A DNA stretch of 64,000 bases from Neocallimastix lanati (nom. inval.) (taxonomy: Eukaryota; Neocallimastigomycota; Neocallimastigomycetes; Neocallimastigales; Neocallimastigaceae). Made by a program: the position numbers and the translations under genes. Shown here piece after piece: positions 1-14,352 of this stretch. Each line of letters begins with the position of its first letter. Within the stretch, counting starts at the first letter, position 1. Location: assembly GCA_016946835.1 (NCBI GenBank), contig JACVTC010000080.1:770001-834000 (forward strand), given 5' to 3'. The notes below the pieces were generated by a model. That model ran no database searches, was not told the origin of the DNA, and saw only the letters and a program-made list of their open reading frames with translations.

Positions 1-863
1 TTATCAGTTAAACGTATTGCTAATTTTAACGATGTATTCTTTAAAATTAAAATAGTAGGAAATGAAGAAGAAAATATCATCTATTACTGAATGTATTAGT
101 TAATAGTTTACCACGTGCTTCAATTAATGTTATTGATTGTAGCAAAAAGGAATTATAAATATAATTTTTTCTTCTCTCAAAAGAAAACATTTTGGTTTTA
201 TCAAAAAAAAAAGTTAATTCATCGTATAATATCAACCTATTCACTACTTCAATCTCAAATACAAATTTAAGTCGAAATTCAAATTCAAGTTCAAATACAG
301 ATTCAAGTTCAAGTTCAAGTTCAAGTACAAGTTCAAATTCAAGTTCAAATTCAAATTCAAGTTCAGGTTAGAGGTAATAGAGAATCTGATATAGATTATG
401 CGATTGTCAATGATTATATGTTAGATTTACTTTCATATGGTACTTTTATTGACTTTCCCCTTATTTCGGATCATAAACCTTTTATTAATAAGAGGTAAAT
501 TTTTTTCATTAGATAATACAGATATTTCTTTCTTTCTGCCTAAAAAGACAATTAAATGGGATAGATTAAAATGTATAAATGAAAAAGAATCAATTTTTGA
601 CTATAATTATTTTTAGTGTATTAGAGGAAGTGATTCCAGATCCTGATATTAGTATTGATAATGTTTCTATGAAATCTATATCAACTTCATTCAATATTGC
701 TAAAGAACTTAAAAGGACGTCAATGTCAGAGGTAAGAAAATCTCTTTTTTCATATGTCACAAAAAATATTTTAATCTACGAAAAACTCAAAATGAAATTA
801 TATAAAGCCATTAAAGGAAGTGGTTCTAATTGTAATTTAAAAGAATTTGAAGTCCTAGCCTAA
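1..863 (+). pseudogene. decayed LINE (non-LTR retrotransposon) endonuclease region
   Basis: A broken coding stretch enters from the left edge. Positions 1-90 read LSVKRIANFNDVFFKIKI before a stop. Positions 391-497 read IDYAIVNDY...FPLISDHKPFI, which fits the end of an APE-type endonuclease, where the conserved S-D-H closes the domain. Between them (about 240-367) lies a hexameric TTCAAG/TTCAAA repeat that would encode Ser/Asn. Downstream frames shift: a 94-residue open frame at 579-863 continues in the register expected for the linker toward reverse transcriptase, but the polymerase is absent. Several stops and frameshifts make this a dead copy. The endonuclease reading rests on the SDH motif and the preceding IDY(A/I)(I/V) signature, and I am fairly confident of it; the 579-863 part is weaker. 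Confidence 0.6.
240..367 (+). repeat. (TTCAAG/TTCAAA)n hexamer repeat
   Basis: Imperfect hexamer array inside the LINE remnant. In the endonuclease frame it encodes a Ser/Asn-rich stretch, so it may be an in-frame expansion that predates the decay. Confidence 0.75.
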
Positions 864-1614
864 ATATATAATATAATCAAAAATTAAATATATTATCTTT
901 TATGTATATTACTACTATAATTATTTATTATTATTAGATTAATATTATTATTAATTATTATTATAATTATTATAATCATAATTATAATTATGAATAATAA
1001 TATTATTATTTATTATTGTATTATAATTATAATTATATATTTTTATTATTATTATTACAACAGCTATTTAATTTAATGATTTATAATTACTATTATTAAA
1101 TTGTAATAATACTTTTATATATTTTAGATTTTACATTAATGTAATATAAATGTAATGTAATATTTATTCAATTATCACCATAATTAGTAATTTTTAAATT
1201 AAAATTTCTTAAATGATATAAACATAAATTAAAATTTAGATTATTATTATTATAACATTATTAATAATAAAAAAATTTTTAAATAGTTTATTTATTGATT
1301 AGTATTAAGTGAAACTACAATAAAAAAAAAATAATTCTTTTGAAGTATCGAAATTTTCATTAATAATATAAAACATATATAAAATAAAAAAAAAAAAAAA
1401 AAAAAAAAAGGGCAATGAATAAATTTCTAAAAAAAATATTAATATATATTAATATGCTATTAAAAATTATATTATTTAATTATAATAAAATATATATTTT
1501 ATTTCACTTAAAAAAATAATTTATGTATATCCAATAATAATAATAAAATATAAAAAGCTATAATTATAAAAAAATTTTTTTTAAATATTACCAATACAAT
1601 ATTTATGTCAATGC

Positions 1615-1645
<31 letters not shown>

Positions 1646-1781
1646 AAATATTTTAAATTGACTTTAATTATAAAAAAATAAAAAAAAGAAAAAATTATAG
1701 AAAAAAAGTTATTCATGAAAATTATATACAATTAATTTAATTTAAACTTTAAAAATATTTATTAATAAAATGTTTATTAAT

Positions 1782-1819
<38 letters not shown>

Positions 1820-3018
1820 TTATTCGTAAAAAATTTTTTTTGTCGTCTTTATGAAGTACAAATAATAAAAAAATTGTATTTTTTGTAATATTTAAATATC
1901 ATTTTTAATATCATTTTTAAATTATATATATATATATATATAAGTAAAAAAAAATCAAAGACTATATATGCAAATTTTTTTAATGTTAATTTATTTATTA
2001 TTTTTTTTTTAAAAAAAAAAACTATAAATAATATGATTTATATTTTTTCTAATAGTAAATTCTATATCATTTTATTATTAATATAAAATTCTATTTCATT
2101 AATTTTTTATTTTTTAATTATAATAATTTTATTTCATTAAATTATTGTTTTTATTAATAAATTATATAATTATTATAATATTAAATCATAATCATTTTAA
2201 TCCATACTTATTATCTTTATTAGTGTAGTTTTTATTTTAGTATTCATAAAAAATATTTAATAAGGAAACATGATGACATATATTAGCCTATAATTTATTA
2301 TTATTTATATAATAATATTATGTCATCATGAATATTTTATTTTATATTATTAATTTAATGTGCAATTTTTTTTTTTTTATAGTTTCAATGGTACTATATT
2401 ATTTTATATTATTATCCTTTTATTCCATTATATTAAATTATTTGTTATCAATTTGAAGTATTAATTTTTATTTCAAATGAATAAATTTATATATTTAATT
2501 AAATTTATTAAAATGCAATAATACTATGTAATATTTATTTAAATATTAATAGCATTTGTGAAAAGCATTGTAAAAATATAAATTTCTTTTTATAAAATTA
2601 TATATAAATACATTAAGATAAATAGTTATTTTGTTTTTTTCACATATTATTGATATTAATAATATATTATTCATTATTTTAATGTATTTATTATAATACT
2701 TAATCAAAATTTTATACTTTTAATTATTTACTATATATTATACAATCTAATTTTTAATCTTCTGAGAATATTATCATGGAAACTTTAAAAAGTTTAAACT
2801 ATGCACACATTACTCAACCATTTACAATAATTTAATCTTATTACAAAATTCATTTTTTAATATCTTTAAAATATTATTTTTTTAATATTTTAATTATTTA
2901 TGAAATAATTTTATTTTTATTTTTTTTTTTTTTATGATAATAATTATTTATTTATTAATTTTTTTTTATTTATTATTATTTCTTACAAAGTAGAATCATA
3001 TATACAATTTTTGTTAAA

Positions 3019-3053
<35 letters not shown>

Positions 3054-3296
3054 ATTATTAAGAAATAAAAAATCTATATATTATATTATATATTATATAT
3101 TATATTATTATCTATAAATTTTATTATTATAATTATTATTTCATTATTATTATTTCTTGAAATGGGTATATTGTTATAACATTTTATAACCATTATTTCA
3201 AATTAAAAATATATATATGTATATTATAAAGTATGGTAATTAGAATGATGATTAACAATAAAATATGAATTTTTTGTTAAAAATAATTATTATTGA
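864..3296. other. AT-rich intergenic, no gene seen
   Basis: About 2.4 kb of almost pure A/T. It holds A/T homopolymers (for example near 1387-1408, 1617-1639, 1788-1812 and 3020-3050), ATT/AAT runs and one inverted repeat (2269-2330). No reading frame with coding character on either strand. Confidence 0.7.
2269..2330. repeat. inverted repeat, 12-bp perfect arms
   Basis: CATGATGACATA at 2269-2280 is the exact reverse complement of 2319-2330, with a 38-nt AT-rich loop. The arms are more complex than their surroundings, so chance pairing of AT sequence is a poor explanation, but no function can be assigned. Confidence 0.6.
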
Positions 3297-3911
3297 TTAA
3301 AAATTCTCAGTAATAATTTCTAAATAATGAATGTTATCTATTATTCCTTTACATAATAATTCTTCTAACTTTGCAATTTCTAAAACCTTACTACTATCAC
3401 CAGTATATATGTAATAAAGAATAATAGCAAATGTTTTTAGAGATGGAACTTCAATTTCAATTATTTCTCCTTCATTTTTATTCTTTAATGAATTAAAAAG
3501 TTTAAAGAATTGGAAAGATTGTAGAGAAAGAATCATTGGATGAACCCAAAACTCTTGATAATTTTCAGTTCCTTTTTCAAATATACGAAGTGGTACCGCA
3601 TCTTTAGACTTCTTGTTAATGATTTTATTACCAATTTTATGTAACTTTTGGATATAATACTGATATGGTATAATTACACCATCAGCTTTAATGCCTTCTT
3701 CTATCATTTTCATAAAAGAAATTCTTAATATTTCTTTTTCATTTATTATAGGATTTTCATTTGGAGATCTCAATGTAGTTTCGTCTTTAATTTCCTTCTC
3801 TTGCATACTACATTCAAATGTTTCAATTTCCAAACCATCATCACAATTACTGAATGGTGATAAAGGTGGTGATGGTAAATGAGCATAAGTTTCCATTGGA
3901 GTATTACACAT
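3297..3911 (-). CDS. small BTB/POZ-domain protein
   Basis: Intronless frame of 204 residues. The C-terminal half carries BTB/POZ hallmarks: FWVHPMILSLQSFQFFKLF at about residues 120-138 (the 'hold the peptide, Ser-x-x-F' segment after strand B2), then IIEIEVPSLKTFAIILYYIY and TGD (about 149-171), followed by a helix ending LLCKGIIDNIHYLEI. This pattern is typical of stand-alone fungal BTB proteins. The N-terminal 60 residues are Pro/Ser- then Glu-rich and probably disordered (PSPPLSPF). BTB folds mediate dimerisation or cullin-3 binding; which applies here cannot be told, as no BACK, Kelch or MATH domain is present. The start at 3911 is the first Met and is followed by a second Met at residue 6. 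Codon use stands out sharply from the flanking AT desert. Confident of the fold, not of the role. Confidence 0.75.
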   Translation of the reverse strand: MCNTPMETYAHLPSPPLSPFSNCDDGLEIETFECSMQEKEIKDETTLRSPNENPIINEKEILRISFMKMIEEGIKADGVIIPYQYYIQKLHKIGNKIINKKSKDAVPLRIFEKGTENYQEFWVHPMILSLQSFQFFKLFNSLKNKNEGEIIEIEVPSLKTFAIILYYIYTGDSSKVLEIAKLEELLCKGIIDNIHYLEIITENF

Positions 3912-4795
3912 CTTTTTTTACAACTTTTATTTTAAAATATAAAATAGCTTAAACAATTACTTCAAACTTTTCTAATAAATTTTTTTAAAATTTTTATTTT
4001 TTATATTTAAACTTCTTTTTGAATAATGAGTTAATAGATAAATAAAAAAAAAAATTACTATAAGAGAAAATTTTGTTGTTTTTATACTTTTTTAATTATT
4101 CCAGTATTAATTATGATCATTATAGAATAATAAATAGTTTTATTGATAAAGAAAAAAAAAATATTTATTATAATAGAAAATTCAGTATTATATTAAATTC
4201 AATATATAATTTTTATATATTATAATATATATTACATATTAATTTAGTCAACTAATATATTTTTATAATTAAATAAATTTAATAATAAATTAACTTTATA
4301 TTTATTTTTTATATTACCTCTATATTAATATTAAAAAAAAGTATTATAAATTGGTTACAATTATCAATATATTAAATTATATTGAAAATATCAATTGTTT
4401 AAAATCAATTATATATCATATTATATAATATATATTCTGAATACTAAAAAATTAGACTTCATTTATTCATATATAAATAATTATTTATTTATATATGAAT
4501 AATAGTAAAAAATAAATGTGGAATAATAAAACTTATTAATAGTAATATATAAAAATTTTCTCATCCTCTTTCTTTTTTTTTTTTTTTTTTTTAATAAAGA
4601 TAATAATGATACTAACAAAATAAAAAATTATTTTACAAGATAGCTAATAATTTCAATGATAAATTATTATAAAATAAAAAGAACTGAACATCATAAAATT
4701 TTGATTTTAGCAATTGCTTTAACGTTTTTTTTTTTTTTTGTTTTTTAAAGTTTAAACATTTAATAATTACTATAAATTATATTTCTATCATTTTA

Positions 4796-4831
<36 letters not shown>

Positions 4832-4944
4832 TTATTATTTCAATTTTTATAATGAATCACGCATTGTAATTTTATTCATCATTATATTTATTATTGTTGT
4901 TGTATTTTAATAAATATTGTATGGCACCTTTAGTATTTTCATTA

Positions 4945-4976
<32 letters not shown>

Positions 4977-7058
4977 GAAAGGAAACCAAATAAATAAATT
5001 TTATTTATAATAATAATATTAATTAATTAAAAGTATCTTTTATACTTTTTTTTGCTGTCACTTTTTTTAAAAAAAAATTTTAATTATAATATTTATTATA
5101 CCAATAAAAATTAATTAGCTTTTTTTTTAAAAAAAAAAAAAAAAGTTCTAGACCATGTTTTTTTTTATTATTATTATAATTATTATTATTGTTATTTTAA
5201 AAAAAAAAATAATTATAAATAATAAATAAATTATACTTATACTTCAATATACGTAGAATCAATAAACTCATTTAAAAATATGTAAATAGTATTATAAATT
5301 AATATATTATAATAATTAATGTAAATCAATATTAAAAATTAGTATTATGACATAAAATTTAATTCATCATAAAAGCAATAAATAATAAAATCATTGATGT
5401 TATTTTAACATTGTTACTTTCATTATTAACATCTTTTTTAATAATTAAGAATTTTTTTTAATTATAATATTTTTTATAAATAATATTTTTTATAAAATAA
5501 TATTATTTTATTAATAATTTAAAGAGTTTTTTTTTTTTTCTTTTTTTTTTTAATAAAAAAAAATTTAATAATTATTTATAATATGTAATATTACAAAATT
5601 GGTAGATTTTTTTTTTTTTTTTTAAATATTTAATATAATAAAATATTTAAAATATAAATATTATTCACTCTCATTATAGTAAAAATTGCCTTCAAAAATT
5701 ATGGAAATTTTATAAATAATTTCTACGGTTATGAACAATTTAAAATAAAATAAATAATTAACATAGGCAATAATATAACGCAATAAATAATTAATTAAAT
5801 CAAAAATTAATATTATAGTCTTTATAAAAATAATAATACAAAGAAAATATTATAATTTAAAATTATAAAAAAAAAAAAAAAAAAAAAATTAAATGTTCTA
5901 GACCATGAATCTAAAAAACAAAAAATAAAAAATAATAATTAAATTATTTTTTTTTTTAAATTTAATTCAAAAAGATAATACTAATTATTAATACATATAA
6001 AAGTTAAAAATATTAAAAAAATTTTTTTTAAATAATTTTGTGGAATAATTAAAAATTAAATTTATCATAAAACATAATAATAATTAATAATAAATAAAAA
6101 AATTTTTTTTAAAATAAAATTAGTTTTAATATATATTGTAAATATAATAAAAAATTTTATGCATTTATATAAATTAAAAATAATATGAAGCATAAAATTT
6201 TAAAAATATATTCCATGCAATTTTTTTTTATTATTAAACAATAAAATAAATAGGAAAAAAAGGGAAAAAAGAACAATAGGTTGGCATTCATAATATTTAT
6301 AAAAATAAATTATATATTAAATTAAGGAAATACAGAAATTTATTAATAATAAAAAAATTATTATTATTATTATTACTCTTCCATTATTATTCATTAGTAT
6401 AATTATTAGCATTAATATTTTTTTTGTTATTTTATTTTTTATTAAATTTTTTTTCTATCTAATTAATTTTTTTTAAAACTAACATATTTAATTTATATAT
6501 CATTAAAAAAATAAAGATTTTTTTTTTTTTGATGAAAAGAATATAATAATAAAGATAATTTTTCATTGATATAAAAATATTAAGGTAATGTAGAGAATTT
6601 TTTTTCTTTTCTTTTCATTTTTTTTCCCCTTTAGAATAGAAAATAAAAACATACGAAATTCTTCTTTTCATAAATTCATTTATTAGGTAATTAATTAATA
6701 ATTATATTTGTATGAAAGATTTAATTTCTAAATTAACAAAAAAAAAAAGAAAGGCAATTAAGATATATATGGAATTTAATTATATACATTAATAATTCTT
6801 TGGCTTTTCTTTTTTTATTCTTTAATTTAAATTATAACTAAAAATATTAATTACATGTATTAAAATCTTATTATATATATCGAATGATTATTTTATGAAA
6901 ATTATTTTTGAACCATGATCGTAATCAAAGTATTATTTTTTATTAAATAGAAAAAAGACATTTATCTATTAATTATAGTATTAAAATCATAATTTTATAT
7001 AAATATGTCTTTATTGTTTGTCCCAAATTTTAGGAATAATACAAATAAAGTTTACAAT

Positions 7059-7129
<71 letters not shown>

Positions 7130-7349
7130 AAAATTAATCTAGTATGATATACAAATAAAAAAAAAATAAAAAAAAAATGTAAAATTTTTTTATTAGGTCA
7201 AAACCAATATTTAATTATATAAAAAATAAAAAAAAATTAAAGTATAAAGCAATAATATATATTGAAAAAAATGAAAAATACTTTTTTTCCCCATATAAAT
7301 ATATTAAATTGGAATAATTATTTTATTATTAATTACATATTTAAATTAA
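3912..7349. other. AT-rich intergenic, no gene seen
   Basis: Long A/T desert with many A or T homopolymers (for example 4796-4829, 4951-4976, 5873-5888, 7097-7127) and a (TTTA)n run at about 7050-7092. A perfect palindromic hairpin is listed separately. The sequence TTCTAGACCATG recurs in similar contexts next to A-tracts at about 5146-5157 and 5895-5906. Confidence 0.65.
4463..4502. repeat. perfect 18-bp palindromic hairpin
   Basis: 4463-4480 is the exact reverse complement of 4485-4502, separated by TTAT. The arms are A/T-rich apart from one C/G pair, so this could be chance in such sequence, a replication-slippage product, or a transcript hairpin. Confidence 0.55.
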
Positions 7350-7556
7350 AGGGAAAGTACGAAACAACATATATTTCGTTTATTAGAAGGAAAAGATATA
7401 AACGAATATATCTTGAAAAATAAAGCTATAATCTTTTTCTTTCTTCCTTGGGAATTTTTTCCTTTGAAATTTTATAAGTTAGTACCAGAAACAACAAGAA
7501 AATATTATTTTAAATTAGTAACTAAGGGCATGCTAAAATACGATATAAAGGCATAA
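7350..7556 (+). pseudogene. orphan 68-codon open frame without Met (exon remnant?)
   Basis: A frame of 68 codons opens directly after an in-frame TAA that overlaps a plausible splice acceptor (ATTAAAG before 7351) and closes with TAA at 7554-7556. Its composition is protein-like rather than AT noise: LPWEFFPLKFYKLVPETT and KLVTKGMLKYDIKA contain Trp, Pro, Gly and Thr codons not expected by chance here. I do not recognise the family. There is no initiator Met and I found no convincing upstream exon in the surrounding desert, so a terminal exon of a lost gene or a retroposed scrap are both possible. Confidence 0.35.
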
Positions 7557-9429
7557 ATATATAAATATATATTTATATTTAATAGTATAAAAGCATTAAA
7601 TTTAGAATTTAAATGTTAAGAAACTCTTTATTATAAAATATATTAATAAAATTGGCATAATTATAAACTCTGAATTCCTGATTCTTACACTTTATAATAA
7701 AATAGGTATTTAAATTTATTTTATTTTATTTGCAATAGAAATTAATATTTTAATTATTTATATATATAGTAATTATAAATAAATAATATATTAATATAAT
7801 AATTATATTTTAAACTATTTAAAGTTTTATATACTAAATACTTTATAGTTTAATTTAAAATATTAAACTTTATACTACTACAAACTATAACAAAAAAAAA
7901 ATTAAAAATTACCATTTCTAGTAAAAAAGAAAAAAAAAACATTTTATTAAAGGAATCTAGATATTGTTAATATGATTATTAAATTATATAAATAAGTTAT
8001 TATTATTTAATAAAATAATATAAAATTAAATCCATGATTAAAATATTGTCTCCAGTTTATGAAGAAATTTTTTAAGTTTACTTTTTCTTTTTTAATAAAA
8101 CAAAAATTAAACTAAATTCATTATATTATTTTAAAGTTATTTTTTTATTTGTTTTTTTTATATTTATTAAATATTATAACTTTATACTTTAAAAATTCTT
8201 ATGTCATTTATTATAAGAATTTTATTATAATTAATGAAAAATAATTTTTATAATTTTTATAATTATATATAAATATTTAAGTTCAATTAACATGATATTT
8301 ATGTGAGATTATAAAAAACATTAATTAAATCAATTTTTAAACATTGTCAAAGGATAAAAAGATTAAAAAAAAAAGTTAAGATCATTTCAAGAATTTACTA
8401 TCCATTATATTAATATATTTTATTATTTAATGACAATATTATTTATATTATTATTAATATTATTATTAATATTATTTAGTATTACTATGATAAATAATGA
8501 TAATGATTTACATAATAATATTAATATTTTTGTCATACATTTAAATTAAAATTATTAACCAATATAATCCTTGCAATGAATTTAGTATTTGAAATATATC
8601 ATTAGCATATAATTAATTTTCCTTATTATTCATTTATAATTAAAAGAAAATAATAAAATTTAAAAGTTTAAAAGTTTAATTTTCTTTATTTAATTTATTT
8701 TTTATTATTTTAAAAATATAACTCAATATAGGCATTATTTAACTTTATTTTATATTAAAATATTATTAAAATATATTATTTGATATTAAAATAGAATACC
8801 ATGTATATTTAATATAAATATTTAATAAAAATATATTTATTATTATAATAAATTATTTTCCTATAAAAAAAAAAATAGAATAAAAATTTTAACTAAAACT
8901 TTTAAAAAATAAAATTAATAAATAATGGAGTAATATAAAATGATTAAAACATTAATAAAAACTAAAAAAAAAAAAATGAAATAAAACACTTTGGTTTTAT
9001 TACATTAATACGTAAATTTCCTAATCCAATAATAATAAAGCCATTAAATAATTAAACAAAAGCGAAATAAAATATTTTTTCAGACTGGAATAAAAATAAA
9101 ATAAAATATGAAATAAAAGCTTTAAAATAATTTGAATAAAAATTATTAAAATGATTTTTATTATATCTTTGGAATCAAATGAAAAAATTTTTTTCTATAT
9201 ATATATTTTTTCTTTTTACTATTACCCATTATTTAATAGTTTAATTCATTATATTTAATACTTAATTAAATATATATAATGATAATTAATATATGTCTTA
9301 TATTATTAAATAAAGTTGTGATAGTAAAGATAAACAAATAAAATTCTGCTTTTTATATGCAATATTTAAAAAAATAAAATTTTTATGAATCTAATAACTA
9401 GAGAAATGGTAATAATTAATTTTATATAG
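7557..9429. other. AT-rich intergenic, no gene seen
   Basis: A/T-rich with short ATT arrays. No coding frame or structured element recognised. Confidence 0.6.
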
Positions 9430-9792
9430 GGCATTTTCATTCTCCCAGTGTGTTTTTCCTAATAAATTAAACTGATGTTCGCTTGCCATAGTAAGTATTC
9501 CTGTTGTTAGACTATATTATTATTATTAGTAAAGAGAGTACTTGATCTGTGAGAGGATTAGTGTAATTGTTCCTCCCTCGATGATCGTTCAAGAGATCAC
9601 TCATAAGAAGTCTATCAAATAAAGAGGTGTATAGGGAATGTCTTTTTATTAGCCTTGCTTAGAGAGAGGTTCACATAGACTTATAAAAAGTTATGGCAGA
9701 GAATCCATTGAGAGTCTGATAAGTTTAAGGGAGAGATCGAGGCCCTATTATCATCCTCTCCTTTCATTAATCCCAATCTAAAAAAAAAAAAT
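9430..9792 (+). mobile_element. GC-enriched, poly(A)-tailed island (possible SINE or LINE 3' end)
   Basis: About 350 bp of balanced composition stands abruptly in AT desert and ends CCCAATCT followed by a run of A (9781-9791), the layout of a retroposed poly(A)-tailed element on the + strand. All three frames are blocked by stops, so it is non-coding. GATCGTTCAAGAGATCAC at 9584-9601 weakly resembles a pol III B box, but no A box lies at the usual distance, so a tRNA-derived SINE is not demonstrated. Alternatives are a LINE 3' UTR or an unrelated structured RNA. Confidence 0.4.
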
Positions 9793-9888
9793 ATTATTAT
9801 TATCTGTTTAATATTAATTGTATGACTAACTTTTTTTTATGTAATTTATTTACTAAATTATTTTAATGTTTTTTTTTTTTTTTTTTTC

Positions 9889-9956
<68 letters not shown>

Positions 9957-12900
9957 ATAAATTAAATTTAATAAATTATAAAATAAAATTTTAAAATTAA
10001 TATAAATTAAATAAAAATATTCACATAAAAAAAAAAAAAAACTTTAATCTTAACTAATTCTATTATAAATTAAACTTATGCCAATAAAAATTTTATATTT
10101 TACTATTGTTCTAAAAATGGGTTAATTTTCTAACAAAAAGATAAAAAAGTTTTTTTCATGAAATATATGTTTGATTCAGGTTATTAATTGTAAAAACCAT
10201 AAATAAACTTTTAATTAATAAACTATAAATTGTACAAAGTTCAATTTAAAAAAAAAAAAAAAAAAATAGTAATATTAAAAAAAAATCAAAAAAAAAAAAA
10301 AAATATTAAATAATATTAATATTAATAAAAATAAAAATAATTAATATTCTTTTTTAATTGACATTTTACTTTTTTTCTACATCTACATATTAAAAATAGT
10401 ATTTTGTTTAATAAATCAAAATTGTAATTTATATATATTTTGAAAAAAGGTTTTAAATTTTTTAATAAAAAATTTAATTACTGAATACTTTGAATGAATT
10501 TGTGGGTTTCAATTTCATAAACTATTGTATTTTAAATCATTTTTCAAGAAAGATATTTATACTAATATTTAATAAATGAGAAAAAATTAGATATTATTTT
10601 TTTTTTTATATTATTATCATATTAAAAATAAAAATATATATAACAAATTTTATATAAATTTTATATTATCATGAAAAGGTTTTTAATTTTTTTTTTTTTT
10701 TTTATGATATATATCTATCTACTACTTTTATTATTTATATTATCATTGTTTTATTTAATTATATTTTGTTACAATTACTATTATTTTACATTTAATAATT
10801 AAATTTTATCTATTAAAAAGTAATTATTTATTAATATAGTTGACATGAAACCATGATCCGCTTTTTAATTTAATAATTTAGTTTTTATTTAAATAAAATA
10901 TTTTTATGTGGAACCTTAAAAGAAGATTTTTAACAAAATAATATTCTACACAATAAGATAGTTTAATTATATAATATAATTATTATATAATCAAAATAAT
11001 ACTAAACCTTTTTTATCCCTTTATAAAACTTTTGAAATTTTTTTTTTTTTTTTAAATTAATATGAAAAATTATATATAATAAATTAAATATTTATATAAA
11101 AAATCTGTTTATTAAAATAATTTATCATAAAAAACTAAAATATTCAAATAATATAATATTATTTTTTAATATATTAAAGGATATATGTATATTTTTAAAA
11201 CATTATTTTGAAAAAAAAAAAAAAAAAAAAATTAAAATAAAGAAAAAGATATAATAATACTAATTTATATAAATATAATTATATATTTAATTTATTTAAT
11301 AATGAAATTTAAAATAAATAATTTAAATAATACTTTATTTTTATATTTTATAGCAATAATTGTATCAAAAAAATAAAATTACAACAATTAAAAAAAGAGG
11401 ATTAGTCATATTTATTTATTAAACAAAGTATCCTATAAAATAACTGTAATTTTTTAAATTTTATTTATTGTTCTAATAATTAATAATAATTAATAATATT
11501 TATGGAAATTTTAAGCAAAATTATGTATAATTATCTCTGATTAATAATAATTGATATGTTGAAGAGATATAAAATAGATTAAATATAAAAAAAAAATATT
11601 AATGTTTATTATATTTTTTTTTTCATATATTAGATGTATTAATATATCTAAAATAAAGATTAACATCTTATCAATTAAATATATCAAATATTTATTAAAA
11701 TAAATAATTTATTAATTTATCCATTTTTCATTATATATGATAATTGATTTTTAATAATAAATAATAGTAATGAACTAAAAAAGAATAAAAAATGTTTTAT
11801 ATTCTTTCTAAAAGAATAATATATATATAAATATAATTACTTGCTTTAAAAAAAATAATGAAAATGATTTATTAATTTTTTTTTTTTAAATAATATTACT
11901 ATCTATTAAAAATGAAAATAAAAATGAAAATTAAAATTAATTTCAAAAATTTTAGGCTAATATTTGATATTTGATAATTTAATATAAAAATCTTCATTAT
12001 TCTAAGGGTGATTTATTCCTTTTAAAATTAAGTTTACTAATATTAAGCTAATATTTATCATTATAGAAATTTCTAAATAGACATTTTTTTTTCTTTTTGA
12101 AAAATACAGAAAACTTTTTATAATTACAAAGTAATTTTACAATTATTTGTTTTATATATAATTATTTTCTATTATTGATTATTGATATAATTAGAATTAT
12201 TATATCTTCTTTTATTTAATTATTTTGATTAAATTTTATTATATTATTAAGTAAAACAAAATAATCAAATTGAATAAAAAAAAATATGTTACTATTATTA
12301 TATAATATTTAATTTTTGAAACATTAATGAAAGTAAATAGAATTATTATAAAATTTTATATTTTTATTAATATCTATGTTGTATTATTTCCATTTAACGA
12401 GGTATATCTTAATTCTAATTATTTAAATTTATTTTTTTATTTATCAATTAATTTGTTACTATTATTATAATATTTTTATTTAATTTTATTATTATATTTT
12501 ATTTCCCATTTTCTTCCCCCAAAAAATTTTAAATTAAAAACAATATTAATAATATTAAAGTTTTAAATATTAAAAATTAAATTTTTATATTAATGGCTTT
12601 TTTTGTTTTTTTATTTTTATTTTATTTATAAAAAAAAAAAAAATAGTATTAAATTATTGAAAGTGTCATAATTTTTATTATGAAATTATTAATATTATCA
12701 TGAATATAATTATTATCTTTTATTAAATAGATTATGAAAAAACTAAAAAAAAAAAAAAAAAGGAAAATAAACGAAATTATTATTTTAATAAAATATTTAA
12801 AAATTAAAATAATAATAATTTTATTTTAAAATCTTGGCAAATATTATGATATTATATATATAATTATGTTTAGTAAAATATAAATACTTTTATTTTTATG

Positions 12901-14314
12901 TATATATAACGTTTCTATTAAAATAAATTATTTTTAAATTATCTTTTTACATTCATAAATATAAAAATAGTACATATATTCCACATAAATACTGCCAATA
13001 TATATATATATTTTTTTTTAAAAAAAAAAAGTCTACCATATCTTTAAATCAAGTATAATTAAAGATGGATTAAACAAAAATATTTTTTTTCTTAATATTA
13101 ATTAATTTCCTATTGGTACATCATTAATTTAATTATTATACTTTTAATTTATAAATTTTATTTATCATTATATAATTTTAATGAATATATTTTGAAATAA
13201 AAATATAATACTTATTTAATTTTCCAGTAATTAAACTTTAAAACTACTAATTTTTTTTTTCTTAAACTTTAATATTAATAATATTAAATAATATATATAA
13301 TATTCAATATATAATATTTAATTTTTAATTTTTATCAAATATTTATTAGAATATAAACTCTCTCTAGTCATGAATTTATGAATTTACTTAATTTCATGTA
13401 AAACCTTTAAAAAAATAATTAAATTTATTTATTAAAAGGGTTTATTTATTAAACTCATTTCATTCATTTAAAAAAATTTTTTATGTTAACAATTTTTATA
13501 CATAACAAATATAGTATTAAATTATAGTAAAATATTATATTTTTAAATAAATTGTTTATAAATATTATTATAAATAAATATTCTGTATTTTTTTTTTATT
13601 TAATATTAAATTTAATTCTATCAAAATTCTTATTTTAATTAAAACTCTAAATACTTTTGATATTAAACTTATTGTCATATAAAACAACACAAAAAATACT
13701 ACGTTATTCATATATATTGTTATTTTATTATTTTTTTTTTAAAAAATATTTTTATAATTTTTTTTATGTTTTAAAAAATATTAAAAAAAAAATTTATTTT
13801 ATAATAGATATACACCTAACATTTAATAATATGTAAAGGAAAAGAACGAAAACTAACATATATATATATAATTGTGTAAAAGAACTACTATTTGTAGATT
13901 TAATTATAATTTTATTAATTTGTTTTGCAAAAAAATGACCATTTCTCGGGATTTAATGAACTTTAAGTATTAATAATAAAAAATTCTTCAATATCATGTC
14001 AATGTGTCATGAACTCTCTTTGTTAAGAATAGAATATTTTTATTAATGTTATTTCAAAAAAAATTAAATCTATAAAATATTTTTAATTAAAGAGTCTATT
14101 ATCAATAAATGAAATATTTCTTTTATAAGTCTTTTGTATATTATAAAAGAAGTTGAAGAGAATGAATAAATAAAATGGTTTAGTTTAGAGATCATTATTC
14201 TATATAAGAATTTAATTATTATCTTACCATACAAAAATTGAGCCAGTCATAAATAAATAGTTCTATTGGAGTTTTAAATATTGTTGAATACAATGTAAGC
14301 AGCAATTTTTTGTG

Positions 14315-14352
<38 letters not shown>

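Noticed and set aside
9430-9792. tRNA-derived SINE
   Set aside because: Only a weak B-box resemblance at 9584-9601 and no A box at proper spacing; kept as an unclassified poly(A)-tailed island.
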